Assembly (NCBI GenBank): GCA_977006965.1
Contig: OZ345355.1
Location: 1,178,001-1,242,000, forward strand
From: Phymatolithon calcareum
Taxonomy: Eukaryota > Rhodophyta > Florideophyceae > Hapalidiales
Length of the DNA: 64,000 bases
Reading direction: 5' to 3'
The position numbers and the translations under genes were made by a program. This document shows, one piece after another, positions 22,489-35,269 of the stretch (position 1 is its first letter; each line of letters starts with the position of its first letter). The notes beneath the pieces are model-generated. The model did no database searches and was not told the DNA's origin. It saw only the letters and a program-made list of their open reading frames with translations.

Positions 22489-25135
22489 CTCCCCCTTGAT
22501 CGAGGGACACTAGGACTTCAACTCGCATATACCCATGTCTTGCGCAAACTTGGCTGTCTTAATGCGATCAAGCGGCTTCGTCACTGCGTCCGCGACCATG
22601 AAGTTCGTCTCGCAATACTTGATGTTCAGCTTCCCGGTGGCAACAACATCGCGTACATAGTGATATTGTATGTCGATGTGCTTGTTTCGCTGAGTGATGG
22701 CACCGTTCCTCCCCGTCGCGATCGCACTCTGACTGTCGGTGTACAGAGTCATGCGAGCTGGCTTGACGAGACCGTGAACGTCGGCGATGAGGCGAGATAA
22801 CCATACGGCTTCCTTGGCGGCGGCACATGACGCGATATATTCCGCTTCGCATGATGAGGTTGCCACGAGGGTCTGTTTCCTCGAACGCCAGCTTATCGCT
22901 CCCCCTGCGAGTAAGAACACATAACCACTTGTAGAGCGGCGAGTCTTCTCACATCCTGCCCAATCCGAGTCGGTGTAGCCGAATGGCACCAAGTTGCAAT
23001 TTGAGCCGAAAAGAATGCCATGGTTCCGAATACCCGCGATATAGCGAAGAACACGCTTGACAGCTATGCAGTGACGTTGGAGAGGCTTTTCGCAGAATGA
23101 AGACAACTTGCCAACCGAGTCCGATATGTCTGGCCGAGTGCCCACCATCAAATACATGAGGCTTCCGATAGCAGGACGATACGGGACTTGGTCTGCCACA
23201 GACTCGGTGATATCGATTTCTCCAACTGCGGTGTTCCTGTGACTGGACTCCATTGGCGTTGGTACTGGTTTTGAGTTTTCCATACCGAAACGTTCCAAGA
23301 CGGACTGAGCGTACACCGACTGTGAGAGATGGAGAGTCCGAAGTTTTCGATTTCTTCGGATTTCAAGTCCAAGACACAAGCTGGCTTCGTTAAGATCCTT
23401 CATCTCGAATCTCTGGTTGAGCTCCCCCTTGATCCACATAATGGCAGAAGTGTCGTTCCCGGCAATCAGCAAGTCATCCACGTACAGAGCGATGATCATG
23501 ATAGAATTAGACTTGTGCCGGACATAGAGACATGGATCATTGGGACTACTCGAGAATCCAAGCTCGTCGATGAGGAACTTGTCAATCTTGGCATGCCATT
23601 GTCGAGGAGCTTGCTTCAAACCATATAGTGCCTTGAGGAGCTTGCACACCAGGTCGGGATGCTTGGAGTCTTGAAAGCCGGCCGGAACCTCCATGTATAT
23701 GTCTTCGTCGAGCTCACCATGCAAAAATGCTGTCACAACATCCATTTGATGAAGTTCCGAGTCATGGACTGCAACAGTTGCAAGTAGGATACGGATGGAG
23801 GTGAACTTTACGACTGGGGCATACGTTTCACCGTAATCCACCCCATGCACCTGTCGGAACCCCTTCGCTACAATGCGAACTTTCGGGCCTGTATCCTTGA
23901 CCTTGAAGACATACTTGCACGGTAGGACGTTCATGTCGGAGTTGCGAGGAACCAGCCTCCAAGTGTTGTTTCGGAGGAGTGAAGAATGTTCTTTCTCGAT
24001 GGCTGGAGACCAGAAGTCGAAATTCTCAATCGAAGTCGCTTCCTTAAAGGTCTGAGGTACTTGTTGAGAAGACAAACCGGATTCCGATGCGAGATTGACA
24101 GATTCGAAGGCAAGCATTGCAGTATGCGGGGGAGCTCTCCAGAAGTCAGTGGGTGGTTTTGAGACCCGAGCTGACCTGCGAAGAATTGGTTTGGCGATCA
24201 TCGGTGTAGTTTCTTCTGATGCCGGTGGAGTTGTTGGTTGTTCGCCATCGTCCGCCTGTTGCCCTTCTTCGCTGGTCGCATCGAGGTTCTTGTTGTGCTC
24301 CTCTGAAATGTCCTTAGCTTCAACAATATCCTCACATACTTTGACCTCTGCGTTGTTTGGAGTGTCAGTGGATACATCCGTTTCAGCCTCACCTAATCCG
24401 CAATCCGATTCGTCGAACGTCACATCCCTTGACACGATCACCTTCTTGGAGCTCCGATCCCACAGCTTATATCCTTTGGACGAAGTCGCATATCCCAGCA
24501 TAATGGCCTCACGAGTTCGAGAGTCGAGTTTCTTAACCTTCCTTTTTGGAGTCACGTACCAACACTTTATGCCAAATGAACGTAAGTGTCCCAAATCTGG
24601 AGCGGCACCCATCCATATGTGATTGGGGGGTCGTGTTTGAAGGAAGTCCTCTTGACGTAACTCGATTTCGAACATACACAGCAGTAGCAAGTGCTTCAGC
24701 CCAGAACTTCTTCTCGATGCCTCTGTGATAAAGCATCGAGCGCACCAAGTTGAGAAGGGTGCGGTTCATGCGTTCAGCCACCCCATTTTGTTGTGGGGTG
24801 TATGCTACTGTGAGTTGCTGGTGTATGCCGTGCTGTGCTAAATATGCCTTGAACTCGTTGGAAAGGTACCCGCCTTCGTTATCGGTCCTAATAGCCTTGA
24901 GCTTTGGTGCAGTCGAGAAGTCCTGAACGTTCAAATGCTTAAGCTTTCTACCTGTGTGGGTTTCAGCGTACTTGTGGAACTTTCGAAAACACTCAAAGCT
25001 CTCCGACTTTCTTCGCATGGTGTACACCGTGGTCCACTTGGAGTGATCATCTATGAATGAGATGAAGTATCGAGAGCCTCCAAGTGACGGAATGTCGATA
25101 GGACCTAAGACGTCGGAATGTACGAGGTTGAGGAC

Positions 25136-25578
25136 TGTTGAAAGTGTGATTGCTTGGAGCTCTACTCGCAAACACACTTCAATATCAAGGTATGATCTCG
25201 GTACACGTGTACACGTGTCAAGTCGAATGTCAAAGTGTCTCAGAACCTTGAATCAAGAAGATTGGCAGTGACACGTGTCAAAGTATGATAAGAGTATGAT
25301 AATCATACTCCCCTCACTCAGTAGATGATTCTTGATTTTTCATGTTACACGTGTCATATGATAGTATGACAAATTTGTTTAGGGTTAGTGTGCCTCCGTC
25401 GTCAGTTAGGGTTTTGATCAAGTCTGGTTGTGTTCTCAGGTCTATATAGTCTTGACCTGAGGTCCGCCAAGTGCAAAAACCAAGGAATTCATTCTCACCT
25501 AACTCCACTTCTCCTTCACCAATCTTCACCAACCAAACTTTTCCAATCTCCTAATCCTATCCCTAACCTCCAACAACA
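25136..25578 (+). repeat. Solo LTR inside E5 pol (TSD AGGAC)
   Basis: 443 bp, TGTTGAAAGTGTGATTG ... CCTCCAACAACA, in opposite orientation to E5, flanked by AGGAC at 25131-25135 and 25579-25583. Removing it with one copy of AGGAC restores the continuous integrase-region sequence seen in E4. The mirror copy is at 32180-32622. Confidence 0.9.
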
Positions 25579-26500
25579 AGGACAGCTTCAGAACGAGTAC
25601 TACTAGACTTTGGGATAGGAGCGCGATGACCTTTGCCGGCGAGACAACCTTTGCAGGGATGCACTGAGTTCGGACTGGGAGAAATTTTCACACCTTTGAC
25701 CACCCCATGACGTACCATATCGGAGATACCAGATGGGTGGACATGAGCGAGACGTTCATGCCAAAGCTGGAGGCTAGCGAAACAGGAAACTTCGGTAACT
25801 TTATTTTCATCTGCAAGGTCAAGTGAGTAGAGACTCTTGCGAAGTGTACCTGGAGCAATCGTGTCATGATGTGCATTAACATAACAACGCCTGTTCTTGA
25901 ACGTAATCCCATATCCATACTCATCCATTTTGGATACCGATAGAGAGTATCCAAAGTCCGGTATGTGCATAACATTCTTCAGTTTGCATTTCAACGGCTT
26001 CCCATTGACATTGAGCGTAATGATGGCATCACCTTTCCCTGCAATTGTGGCTTTAGCTTTTGTTCCCATTTCGACAGTTGACGACATTTCAGTATACGAG
26101 CAGAAGATCGAACGATGGAATGTCATGTGCGATGTACTGCCAGAGTCAATGATCCATGACTTAGAGCTTTCGGGAATCTCGGAGCTGCGCACATTGGCCA
26201 TGAGGCATACAAAGTCGGAATCGGACATCAGTTGAGTGGGTTCCGATTCATCAGTCAGAAATGCAGATGGTTTTGTTTGCTTTTCATTTCGACGTTTGTA
26301 TCCATCTGGAGCAAGGTGAGGGAATTTGGTCCAACATTTATGGCTCTTATGTCCGGATCGATGACAATGGTCGCAGTAGTCACGAATGCGTTCTCCATCA
26401 CGTCTTGCAGTGAACAGTGCGGCAGTTTCAGATTTGACGGTTGATGCTTCGACTCTCATAGACATGCGTTGCTCTTCTTGCAAAAGTCTGCTCTTGACAA

Positions 26501-26610
26501 ATTCCAGAGAGAATGACTCATCCTCGTTCCCAAGAGCATCGAGTGCACTGATTAAATTCCAGAGAGAATGACTCATCCTCGTTCCCAAGAGCATCGAGTG
26601 CACTGATTAA
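26501..26610. repeat. Perfect 55-bp tandem duplication in E5 gag
   Basis: Bases 26501-26555 are repeated exactly at 26556-26610. Since 55 is not a multiple of 3, the duplication shifts the gag frame. Confidence 0.95.
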
Positions 26611-27087
26611 TATATCGTACCTTTCTGGAAGTCCGTTAAGTACAGCCATTGCCATTTCTTTGTCGTCGATATCGACACCCATTAACTTCAGGGTAGATGC
26701 GAGCTGTCGAATGCGGTTTGTATAGGGCAATATTTTCTCGTCCTCGAGCATAATGGCAGTATAGAACTTGCGACGAGCAGCCAATTTGTTCAGAAGGGTA
26801 TGTCGTTCGAAGATATTGAGAATCGACTGCCACATTTCCTTGGCGGTTTCCACATCTTGCACATGCTCGAGATGTTCGTCCGAGAGAGAAAGTCCGATAA
26901 TAGCCTTTGCCTTGTTGTCACTTCGACGCCAGATAGTGAAATCGCCCGAGTCCCGTGCCGGTAGATCATCCTCAATGTATTCATCAAGTTCGCGGAATGA
27001 TAGTACTAGCTGAATTTTCTGTTTCCAAGCATGGAAGTTGGTCTCGTTGAGCATTTCGACCTTCAGTGTTCCTTGCGAGTTGTCCAT

Positions 27088-27666
27088 TTTGCGGAGTGGG
27101 GTCTTATATTCTTGTCGAAAATCCGTTCGGGGAGTTCACTGCGAGTCAACCGAAGTTAACTATCAAGGCAATCTATCCCGTATAAGAAATTCCTTCAAGT
27201 CAATGTGACCCGGACCTTCATCGGGGGATTGCTCAATGGCCGTATACCTCTTGTGGCGTTTTGGTACACCTGAACCTGCAGTCGGCAACACGCACTGCAA
27301 GACGCTTTGTGGTATCCTGAGGTGGGCCCGACAAGAAAACCGAGGGTAATCAAGCAAGGAGACACAACAGAAACCCTTGTGGTGTTTTGTTACACCTGAA
27401 CCTGCAGCCGGCAACGCGCACTGCAAGACGCTAGAACACTTTCTGAACGGGCCTCACTCACAGACCAGAGGTAATTGAGCAAGGAACCGAACAGGAAGCT
27501 CGTGAACAAAGACAGACAAGTCCCCTGGAGCGGGCCTTGCGAGAAAACCAGAGGTAATCAAGCAAGGATGCGCAACCAGGAGAAGATCGGGGGCGAAGGA
27601 TGAGCCCCGGAGACGACGATGATGATGAAGCGCGGTGATGATCAAGCGCTCACTGGGCCCATAGCC
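27088..27666 (-). other. E5 leader and primer binding site
   Basis: The leader holds several ~125-bp repeat units with GC-rich cores near 27273 and 27400. At 27653-27666 the minus strand reads GGCTATGGGCCCAG, a one-base variant of the half-tRNA(iMet) primer site, directly next to the 5' LTR. Confidence 0.7.
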
Positions 27667-28107
27667 TGTTGTTCGAGGTTATGGATAAGATAAGGTGAAT
27701 GAAAATGTTTGGTTGGAAAGAAATGGTTGAAGAGAAGTTGGGTTGTGAGTGAATGAGTTCCTTGGTTTATTGACTTGGCGGACCTCAGGTCAAGACTATA
27801 TAGACCTGAGATCTTAACCAGACTTGATGAAAACCCTAATTGACGACGGAGATACTCTAACCCTAAACAAATTTGTCATAATATCATATAACACGTGTAA
27901 CATGAAAAAATCAAAAATCATCTACTGAGTGAGGGGAGTATGATTATCATACTCTTATCATACTTTGACACCTGTCACTGCCAATCATTTTGATTCAACG
28001 TTTGAGACACTTTGACTTTCGACTTGACACGTGTACACGTGTACCGAGATCATACCTTGATTTTGAGGTGTGACGCGACGAGAGCTCCAAGCTTCACACT
28101 TTCAACA
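27667..28107 (-). repeat. 5' LTR of E5 (family 1)
   Basis: 441 bp with TG...CA ends (TGTTGAAAGTGTGAAGC ... CTCGAACAACA on the minus strand) and the same CACGTG-type U3 motifs. Confidence 0.85.
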
Positions 28108-28268
28108 TACTCTTATCATACTTTGACACGTGTCATTGCCAATCTTCTTGATTCAAAGTTCTGAGACACTTTGAGTTTCGACTTGACACGTGTACTTGTG
28201 TACGGAGATCATACCTTTATATTGAAGTGTGTTTGCGACTAGTGCTCCAAGCAATTACACTTCTAACA
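28108..28268 (-). repeat. Remaining end of an older copia LTR, cut by E5
   Basis: The sequence TACTCTTATCATACTTTGACACG... to CTTCTAACA is the U3 end of a family-1 LTR on the minus strand. The rest is missing on the other side of E5. Confidence 0.7.
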
Positions 28269-28479
28269 ATCTGTACTATCTACGCAAAGAAGTTTGGATC
28301 CCAGTTGAATCAATCGAACTCCAGCTTAAACTTCTGACTATAGCACATTGCGGTGCTGGTGGACACAGAAGATTCGACTGAACAAGAAGCGTTTTGAAAG
28401 AAAAGTTTTGGTGAATCTCAATTTTCAATGATTGCAAGGAGTTCGTGAAGAAGCGCATTCATTGCATCATATCGAAAGC
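28269..28479. other. Short unclassified segment between LTR fragments
   Basis: No recognisable coding or repeat feature. It separates the LTR fragment ending at 28268 from the family-2 LTR starting at 28480. Confidence 0.3.
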
Positions 28480-29775
28480 TGTTGGAAATGTGACTGCTTT
28501 GATCTCTTGTCGCAGTACACATTATCCTATGTCATAAGTCTCTAAGCATTTCTTATTTTTTATGAAAGAATCAATCCATGTTTTTTATCCTTACTGACAA
28601 TGGAGCAGTTCAATCAATTTCTTGATTGATGTTGTTACTGTCAGTAATTCAATCATTTTGTTGATTGAATCAATCATAGTCGACATTTCAATCTTTTAGT
28701 TGATTAATTCAATCACAGTTAGTAGTGCAATGAGCATCAGAAATCTTATCATACCTCAATCTGAGGCCTATATAAGACCCGGATCTGATGCCCCGACTCA
28801 ATAATCAAGGAACATCTCACAACCAACCCAACCATCTCAACGATCTCAACCATCAACCTAAAAACCTCAATCCAACAGGTTATGGGCCCAGATAACGCGT
28901 AATCAACCAGCGCTATCACCTTACCGAGGGGTCCTCCCTCCCTCTCGGTAATTCATTCTCAACCAATTTTCATCATCAAAAGGTTTAAAACCCTGTGGTA
29001 TCTGCGCCATCCATCGGCCACCCTAAAGCAACTCTGCACAGAGTATAATCTACGAAACAGTCTGACAACATCCGTGCTCTGCTACGTGGTGAAAGGGATA
29101 TACGCTTGAGAAATCAAGTAGTCTTCCGAGTATCCACCTGGACGCATCTCGGCTCTGCAGTATTCTGTTGTGTGATTGGAAGGGAATCTGAAAGACTTGT
29201 TGGAGTACGGTTTACCGATTTGAAAGACAGTCTGCCACGCACAGCGCGTGGTTAGTAGGCCCCGTATACTCATCTTCAAGGAAAAGGTCGCAATTATAGC
29301 CTCACGAAGTACTTGCTCGGTGGGGTGTGCCAACATCAACATTGGAATTTAGGACATTGGAATTGACGGATACGTCTTGCAGTGCGTGTTGTCGGCCGCA
29401 GGTTCAGGTGTACCAAAACGCCAAAAGAGGTAAACGGCCTAGACCCAGCCCTATCTTCAAGAGGTATACGGCCTAGAGCCATCCCCAGATCAAGCTCCGG
29501 GTCACACTGACTCGACGCGAATTTCCTATAAGGGATAGATTGCCTTGATAGTTAACTTCTGTTAACTCGCAGTGCACTCCCCGAACGGATCTTCCACAAG
29601 ATTTCAAGAACCCCGAGTCCAAAATATGGACAACTCCCAAGGAACCCTGAAGGTCGAAAAACTCAGTGAGACCAATTTCCACGCTTGGAAACAGAAAATT
29701 CAGCTTGTACTATCATTCCGCGAGCTCGATGAGTACATCGAGGTAAGCCCTCCGGCTAGGGACACAGACGAGTTC
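28480..29775 (+). mobile_element. Copia element E7 5' end (LTR family 2), cut by E6
   Basis: Family-2 LTR 28480-28877 (TGTTGGAAATGTGAC ... CTCAATCCAACA), primer site GGTTATGGGCCCAG at 28878-28891, and a leader with one copy of the GC-rich repeat near 29380. The gag start is at the ATG 29626 (MDNSQGTLKVEKLSETNFHA), open for 50 codons until E6 begins at 29776. The rest of E7 is not found on the other side of E6, so it was lost in the rearrangement that made the palindrome. Confidence 0.8.
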
Positions 29776-30217
29776 TGTTGAAAGTGTGAAGCTTGGAGCT
29801 CTCGTCGCATCACACTTCAAAATCAAGGTTTGATCTCGGTACACGTGTACCCGTGTTAAGTCGAAAGTCAAAGTGTCTCAGAACTTGGATTCATGAAGAT
29901 TGGCGGTCACACGGGTCAGAGTATGATAAGAGTATGATAATCATACTCCCCTCACTCAGTAGATGATTCTTAATTTTTTATGCTACACGTGTCATATGAT
30001 ATTATGACAAATTTGTCTAGGGTTAGAGTGTCTCCGTCGTCAATTAGGGTTTTTCGATCAAGTTGATTGAGTTCTCAGGTCTATATAATCTTGACCTGAG
30101 GTCCGCCAACTCAATAAACCAAGGAACTCATTCTCACCTATCTCAGCTTCTACTGAACCATTTCACATCAACCAAACTTTTTCTTTCTCCTCATCAATAG
30201 CCGAACCTTCTCCAACA
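29776..30217 (+). repeat. 5' LTR of E6 (family 1)
   Basis: 442 bp, TGTTGAAAGTGTGAAGC ... CTTCTCCAACA. It is inserted in the gag of E7 and followed by the half-tRNA primer site. Confidence 0.88.
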
Positions 30218-30231
30218 GGTTATGGGCCCAG
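30218..30231 (+). other. Primer binding site of E6, half-tRNA(iMet) type
   Basis: GGTTATGGGCCCAG lies immediately after the LTR, identical to that of E4 and E7. Confidence 0.8.
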
Positions 30232-30726
30232 TCAACGCACCTCAACCACCGCGTTTCATCATCATCGTCATCATCTCCGGGGTTCTCCTTCGCCCCCGAT
30301 CTGTCTCTGTCTGATCTTCCTGCTTGCGCATCCTTGTCAAGAATCGTTGATTCTTGCTCGGTCTGCTTCAGGGGTTCAATAAGCGTCTTGCAGTGCGCGT
30401 TGCCGGCTGCAGGTTCAGGTGTACCAAAACACCACAAGGGTTTTCCTGTTGCGTATCCTTGTTAAACATCTTTGATTCTTACTAGGCCCGTTTCAGGATA
30501 CCACAGAACGGCTTGCAGTGCGTGTTTCCGGCTGCAGGTTCAGGTGTACCAAAACGCCACAAGAGGAATACGGCCATTGAGCAATCCCCCGATCAAGGTC
30601 CGGGTCACATTGACTCGAAGGAATTTCTTATACGGGACAGATTGCCTTGATAGTTAACTTCGGTTAACTCGCAGTGGACTCCCCGAACTGATTTTCGACA
30701 AGAATATAAGACCCACACTCCCCAAA

Positions 30727-33700
30727 ATGGACAACTCGCAAGGAACGCTGAAGGTCGAGAAACTCAATGAGACCAATTTCCATTCTTGGAAACAGAAAAT
30801 TCAGCTACTACTATCATTCCGCAAGCTTGATGAACACATTGAGGATGATCCACCAGCACGAGACTCGGACGATTTCACTCTCTGGCGTCGAAGTGACAAC
30901 AAGGCAAAGGCTATTATCGGACTTTCTCTCTCGGATGGACATCTCGAGCATGTGCAAGATGTGAATACGGCCAAGGAAATGTGGCATCGATTCTGAATAT
31001 CTTTGAACGACATACACTACTGAACAAACTGGCCGCTCGCCGCAAGTTCTATACCGCCACAATGCTCGAGGACGAGAAAATACTTTCTTATACGAACCGT
31101 ATTCGCCAGCTCGCATCCACCCTCAAGTCAATGGGTGTTGATATCGACGACACAGAAATGGCGATGGCTGTGCTTAACGGACTACCGGAACGGTACGATA
31201 GCTTAATCAGTGCACTCGATGCTCTTGGCAACGAGGATGAGTCATTCTCGCTCGAGTTTGTGAAGATCAGACTTTTGCAAGAGGAGCAGCGTATGTCTAT
31301 GAGAGTCGAAGCATCAACCGTGAAAGCTGAGACTGCCGCACTGTTCACAGCCAGACGCGATGGAGAACGCATTCGTGATCACTGCGACCATTGTCATCGA
31401 TCCGGTCATAAGAGCGTTAAGTGTTGGACCAAATTCCCTCACCTTGCTCCGGAAGGATACAAACGTCGGAATGAAAAGCAAACAAAACCATCTGCATTTC
31501 TGACTGATGAGTCGGAACCTGTTCGTGTCATGTCTGATTCGGACTTTGTATGCTTGATGGCCAAGGTGCGCAATTCCGACATTTCCGAGAAGTCCAAGTC
31601 CTGGATCATTGACTCTGACAGTACATCGCACATGACATTCCATCGTTCGATCTTCTGCTCGTATACTGAAATGTCGTCAACTGTCGAAATGGGAACAAAA
31701 GCTAAAGCCACAATTGCAGGGAAAGGTGATGCCATCATTACGCTCAATGTCAATGGGAAGCCGTTGAAATGCAAACTGAAGAATGTTATGCACATACCGG
31801 ACTTTGGATACTCTCTATCGGTATCCAAAATGGATGAGTATGGATATGGGATTACGTTCAAGAACAGGCGTTGTTATGTTAATGCACATCATGACACGAT
31901 TGCTCCAGGTACACTTCGCAAGAGTCTCTACTCACTTGACCTTGCAGATGAAAATAAAGTTACCGAAGTTTCCTGTTTCGCTAGCCTCCAGCTTTGGCAT
32001 GAACGTCTCGCTCATGTCCACCCATCTGGTATCTCCGATATGGTACGTCATGGGGTGGTCAAAGGTGTGAAAATTTCTCCCAGTCCGAACTCAGTGCATC
32101 CCTGCAAAGGTTGTCTCGCCGGCAAAGGTCATCGCGCTCCTATCCCAAAGTCTAGTAGTACTCGTTCTGAAGCTGTCCTTGTTGTTGGAGGTTAGGGATA
32201 GGATTAGGAGATTGGAAAAGTTTGGTTGGTGAAGATTGGTGAAGGAGAAGTGGAGTTAGGTGAGAATGAATTCCTTGGTTTTTGCACTTGGCGGACCTCA
32301 GGTCAAGACTATATAGACCTGAGAACACAACCAGACTTGATCAAAACCCTAACTGACGACGGAGGCACACTAACCCTAAACAAATTTGTCATACTATCAT
32401 ATGACACGTGTAACATGAAAAATCAAGAATCATCTACTGAGTGAGGGGAGTATGATTATCATACTCTTATCATACTTTGACACGTGTCACTGCCAATCTT
32501 CTTGATTCAAGGTTCTGAGACACTTTGACATTCGACTTGACACGTGTACACGTGTACCGAGATCATACCTTGATATTGAAGTGTGTTTGCGAGTAGAGCT
32601 CCAAGCAATCACACTTTCAACAGTCCTCAACCTCGTACATTCCGACGTCTTAGGTCCTATCGACATTCCGTCACTTGGAGGCTCTCGATACTTCATCTCA
32701 TTCATAGATGATCACTCCAAGTGGACCACGGTGTACACCATGCGAAGAAAGTCGGAGAGCTTTGAGTGTTTTCGAAAGTTCCACAAGTACGCTGAAACCC
32801 ACACAGGTAGAAAGCTTAAGCATTTGAACGTTCAGGACTTCTCGACTGCACCAAAGCTCAAGGCTATTAGGACCGATAACGAAGGCGGGTACCTTTCCAA
32901 CGAGTTCAAGGCATATTTAGCACAGCACGGCATACACCAGCAACTCACAGTAGCATACACCCCACAACAAAATGGGGTGGCTGAACGCATGAACCGCACC
33001 CTTCTCAACTTGGTGCGCTCGATGCTTTATCACAGAGGCATCGAGAAGAAGTTCTGGGCTGAAGCACTTGCTACTGCTGTGTATGTTCGAAATCGAGTTA
33101 CGTCAAGAGGACTTCCTTCAAACACGACCCCCCAATCACATATGGATGGGTGCCGCTCCAGATTTGGGACACTTACGTTCATTTGGCATAAAGTGTTGGT
33201 ACGTGACTCCAAAAAGGAAGGTTAAGAAACTCGACTCTCGAACTCGTGAGGCCATTATGCTGGGATATGCGACTTCGTCCAAAGGATATAAGCTGTGGGA
33301 TCGGAGCTCCAAGAAGGTGATCGTGTCAAGGGATGTGACGTTCGACGAATCGGATTGCGGATTAGGTGAGGCTGAAACGGATGTATCCACTGACACTCCA
33401 AACAACGCAGAGGTCAAAGTATGTGAGGATATTGTTGAAGCTAAGGACATTTCAGAGGAGCACAACAAGAACCTCGATGCGACCAGCGAAGAAGGGCAAC
33501 AGGCGGACGATGGCGAACAACCAACAACTCCACCGGCATCAGAAGAAACTACACCGATGATCGCCAAACCAATTCTTCGCAGGTCAGCTCGGGTCTCAAA
33601 ACCACCCACTGACTTCTGGAGAGCTCCCCCGCATACTGCAATGCTTGCCTTCGAATCTGTCAATCTCGCATCGGAATCCGGTTTGTCTTCTCAACAAGTA

Positions 33701-35248
33701 CCTCAGACCTTTAAGGAAGCGACTTCGATTGAGAATTTCGACTTCTGGTCTCCAGCCATCGAGAAAGAACATTCTTCACTCCTCCGAAACAACACTTGGA
33801 GGCTGGTTCCTCGCAACTCCGACATGAACGTCCTACCGTGCAAGTATGTCTTCAAGGTCAAGGATACAGGCCCGAAAGTTCGCATTGTAGCGAAGGGGTT
33901 CCGACAGGTGCATGGGGTGGATTACGGTGAAACGTATGCCCCAGTCGTAAAGTTCACCTCCATCCGTATCCTACTTGCAACTGTTGCAGTCCATGACTCG
34001 GAACTTCATCAAATGGATGTTGTGACAGCATTTTTGCATGGTGAGCTCGACGAAGACATATACATGGAGGTTCCGGCCGGCTTTCAAGACTCCAAGCATC
34101 CCGACCTGGTGTGCAAGCTCCTCAAGGCACTATATGGTTTGAAGCAAGCTCCTCGACAATGGCATGCCAAGATTGACAAGTTCCTCATCGACGAGCTTGG
34201 ATTCTCGAGTAGTCCCAATGATCCATGTCTCTATGTCCGGCACAAGTCTAATTCTATCATGATCATCGCTCTGTACGTGGATGACTTGCTGATTGCCGGG
34301 AACGACACTTCTGCCATTATGTGGATCAAGGGGGAGCTCAACCAGAGATTCGAGATGAAGGATCTTAACGAAGCCAGCTTGTGTCTTGGACTTGAAATCC
34401 GAAGAAATCGAAAACTTCGGACTCTCCATCTCTCACAGTCGGTGTACGCTCAGTCCGTCTTGGAACGTTTCGGTATGGAAAACTCAAAACCAGTACCAAC
34501 GCCAATGGAGTCCAGTCACAGGAACACCGCAGTTGGAGAAATCGATATCACCGAGTCTGTGGCAGACCAAGTCCCGTATCGTCCTGCTATCGGAAGCCTC
34601 ATGTATTTGATGGTGGGCACTCGGCCAGACATATCGGACTCGGTTGGCAAGTTGTCTTCATTCTGCGAAAAGCCTCTCCAACGTCACTGCATAGCTGTCA
34701 AGCGTGTTCTTCGCTATATCGCGGGTATTCGGAACCATGGCATTCTTTTCGGCTCAAATTGCAACTTGGTGCCATTCGGCTACACCGACTCGGATTGGGC
34801 AGGATGTGAGAAGACTCGCCGCTCTACAAGTGGTTATGTGTTCTTACTCGCAGGGGGAGCGATAAGCTGGCGTTCGAGGAAACAGACCCTCGTGGCAACC
34901 TCATCATGCGAAGCGGAATATATCGCGTCATGTGCCGCCGCCAAGGAAGCCGTATGGTTATCTCGCCTCATCGCCGACGTTCACGGTCTCGTCAAGCCAG
35001 CTCGCATGACTCTGTACACCGACAGTCAGAGTGCGATCGCGACGGGGAGGAACGGTGCCATCACTCAGCGAAACAAGCACATCGACATACAATATCACTA
35101 TGTACGCGATGTTGTTGCCACCGGGAAGCTGAACATCAAGTATTGCGAGACGAACTTCATGGTCGCGGACGCAGTGACGAAGCCGCTTGATCGCATTAAG
35201 ACAGCCAAGTTTGCGCAAGACATGGGTATATGCGAGTTGAAGTCCTAG
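30727..35248 (+). pseudogene. E6 copia Gag-Pol polyprotein, broken
   Basis: The ATG at 30727 starts Gag. A one-base loss near 30985 shifts the frame. The next frame carries knuckle CDHCHRSGHKSVKC and a protease box reading IIDSDSTSHM, where Asp replaces the catalytic-loop Gly. It is interrupted by the solo LTR at 32180-32622. Integrase resumes (HSDVLG, RTDNEGGY), a one-base gain near 33130 shifts the frame again, and 726 codons run on through RT (YVDDLLIAG) and RNase H to the TAG at 35246-35248. The last two breaks are shared with E5, so they predate the inverted duplication; the gag break is private to E6. Confidence 0.85.
32180..32622 (-). repeat. Solo LTR inside E6 pol (TSD GTCCT)
   Basis: 443 bp, flanked by GTCCT at 32175-32179 and 32623-32627; the mirror copy of the solo LTR at 25136-25578. 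Confidence 0.9.
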
Positions 35249-35269
35249 TGTCCCTCGATCAAGGGGGAG

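Larger units (their letters stand above)
20007..26143 (-). repeat. Left arm of a ~6.13-kb inverted repeat
   Basis: This segment is the reverse complement of 31619-39373 with only rare differences, apart from a 1625-bp insertion (transposon plus duplicated CTG) in the right arm. It spans 540 bp of unclassified DNA, a pogo-like relic, a copia 3' LTR, copia pol with a solo LTR, and stops inside the copia protease region. The outer end is abrupt: after the shared GGCTGTTTT the sequences diverge completely. At the inner end, similarity drops to ordinary copia-copy divergence. Confidence 0.85.
22510..27087 (-). pseudogene. E5 copia Gag-Pol polyprotein, broken
   Basis: From the ATG at 27087: Gag, knuckle CDHCHRSGHKSHKC, protease IIDSGSTSHM, integrase (HSDVLG, RTDNEGGY, AERMNRT), RT YVDDLLIAG, RNase H (SDWAGCEKTRR, CEAEYIASC), stop at 22510. 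Breaks: a 55-bp tandem duplication in gag (26501-26555 and 26556-26610), a solo LTR at 25136-25578, and a one-base gain near 24628 in the integrase C-terminal part. The integrase core has RTDNEGGY where other copies have RTDNGGEY, a change next to the second catalytic Asp. The last frame, 726 codons long, is open from the integrase end to the stop. Confidence 0.85.
22049..28107 (-). mobile_element. Copia element E5 (minus), with solo LTR inside
   Basis: 3' LTR 22049-22488, polypurine tract 22489-22497, gag-pol 22510-27087, leader, primer site 27653-27666, 5' LTR 27667-28107. The flanking 5-mers (GTGCA on the left, TACTC on the right) do not match. So the two ends were probably brought together by recombination or gene conversion, consistent with its outer part belonging to the inverted repeat. 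It interrupts an older LTR that resumes at 28108. Confidence 0.85.

Noticed and set aside
23040-25180. Plus-strand frames opposite the copia pol genes
   Set aside because: They are antisense shadows of conserved pol codons and lack independent protein features.
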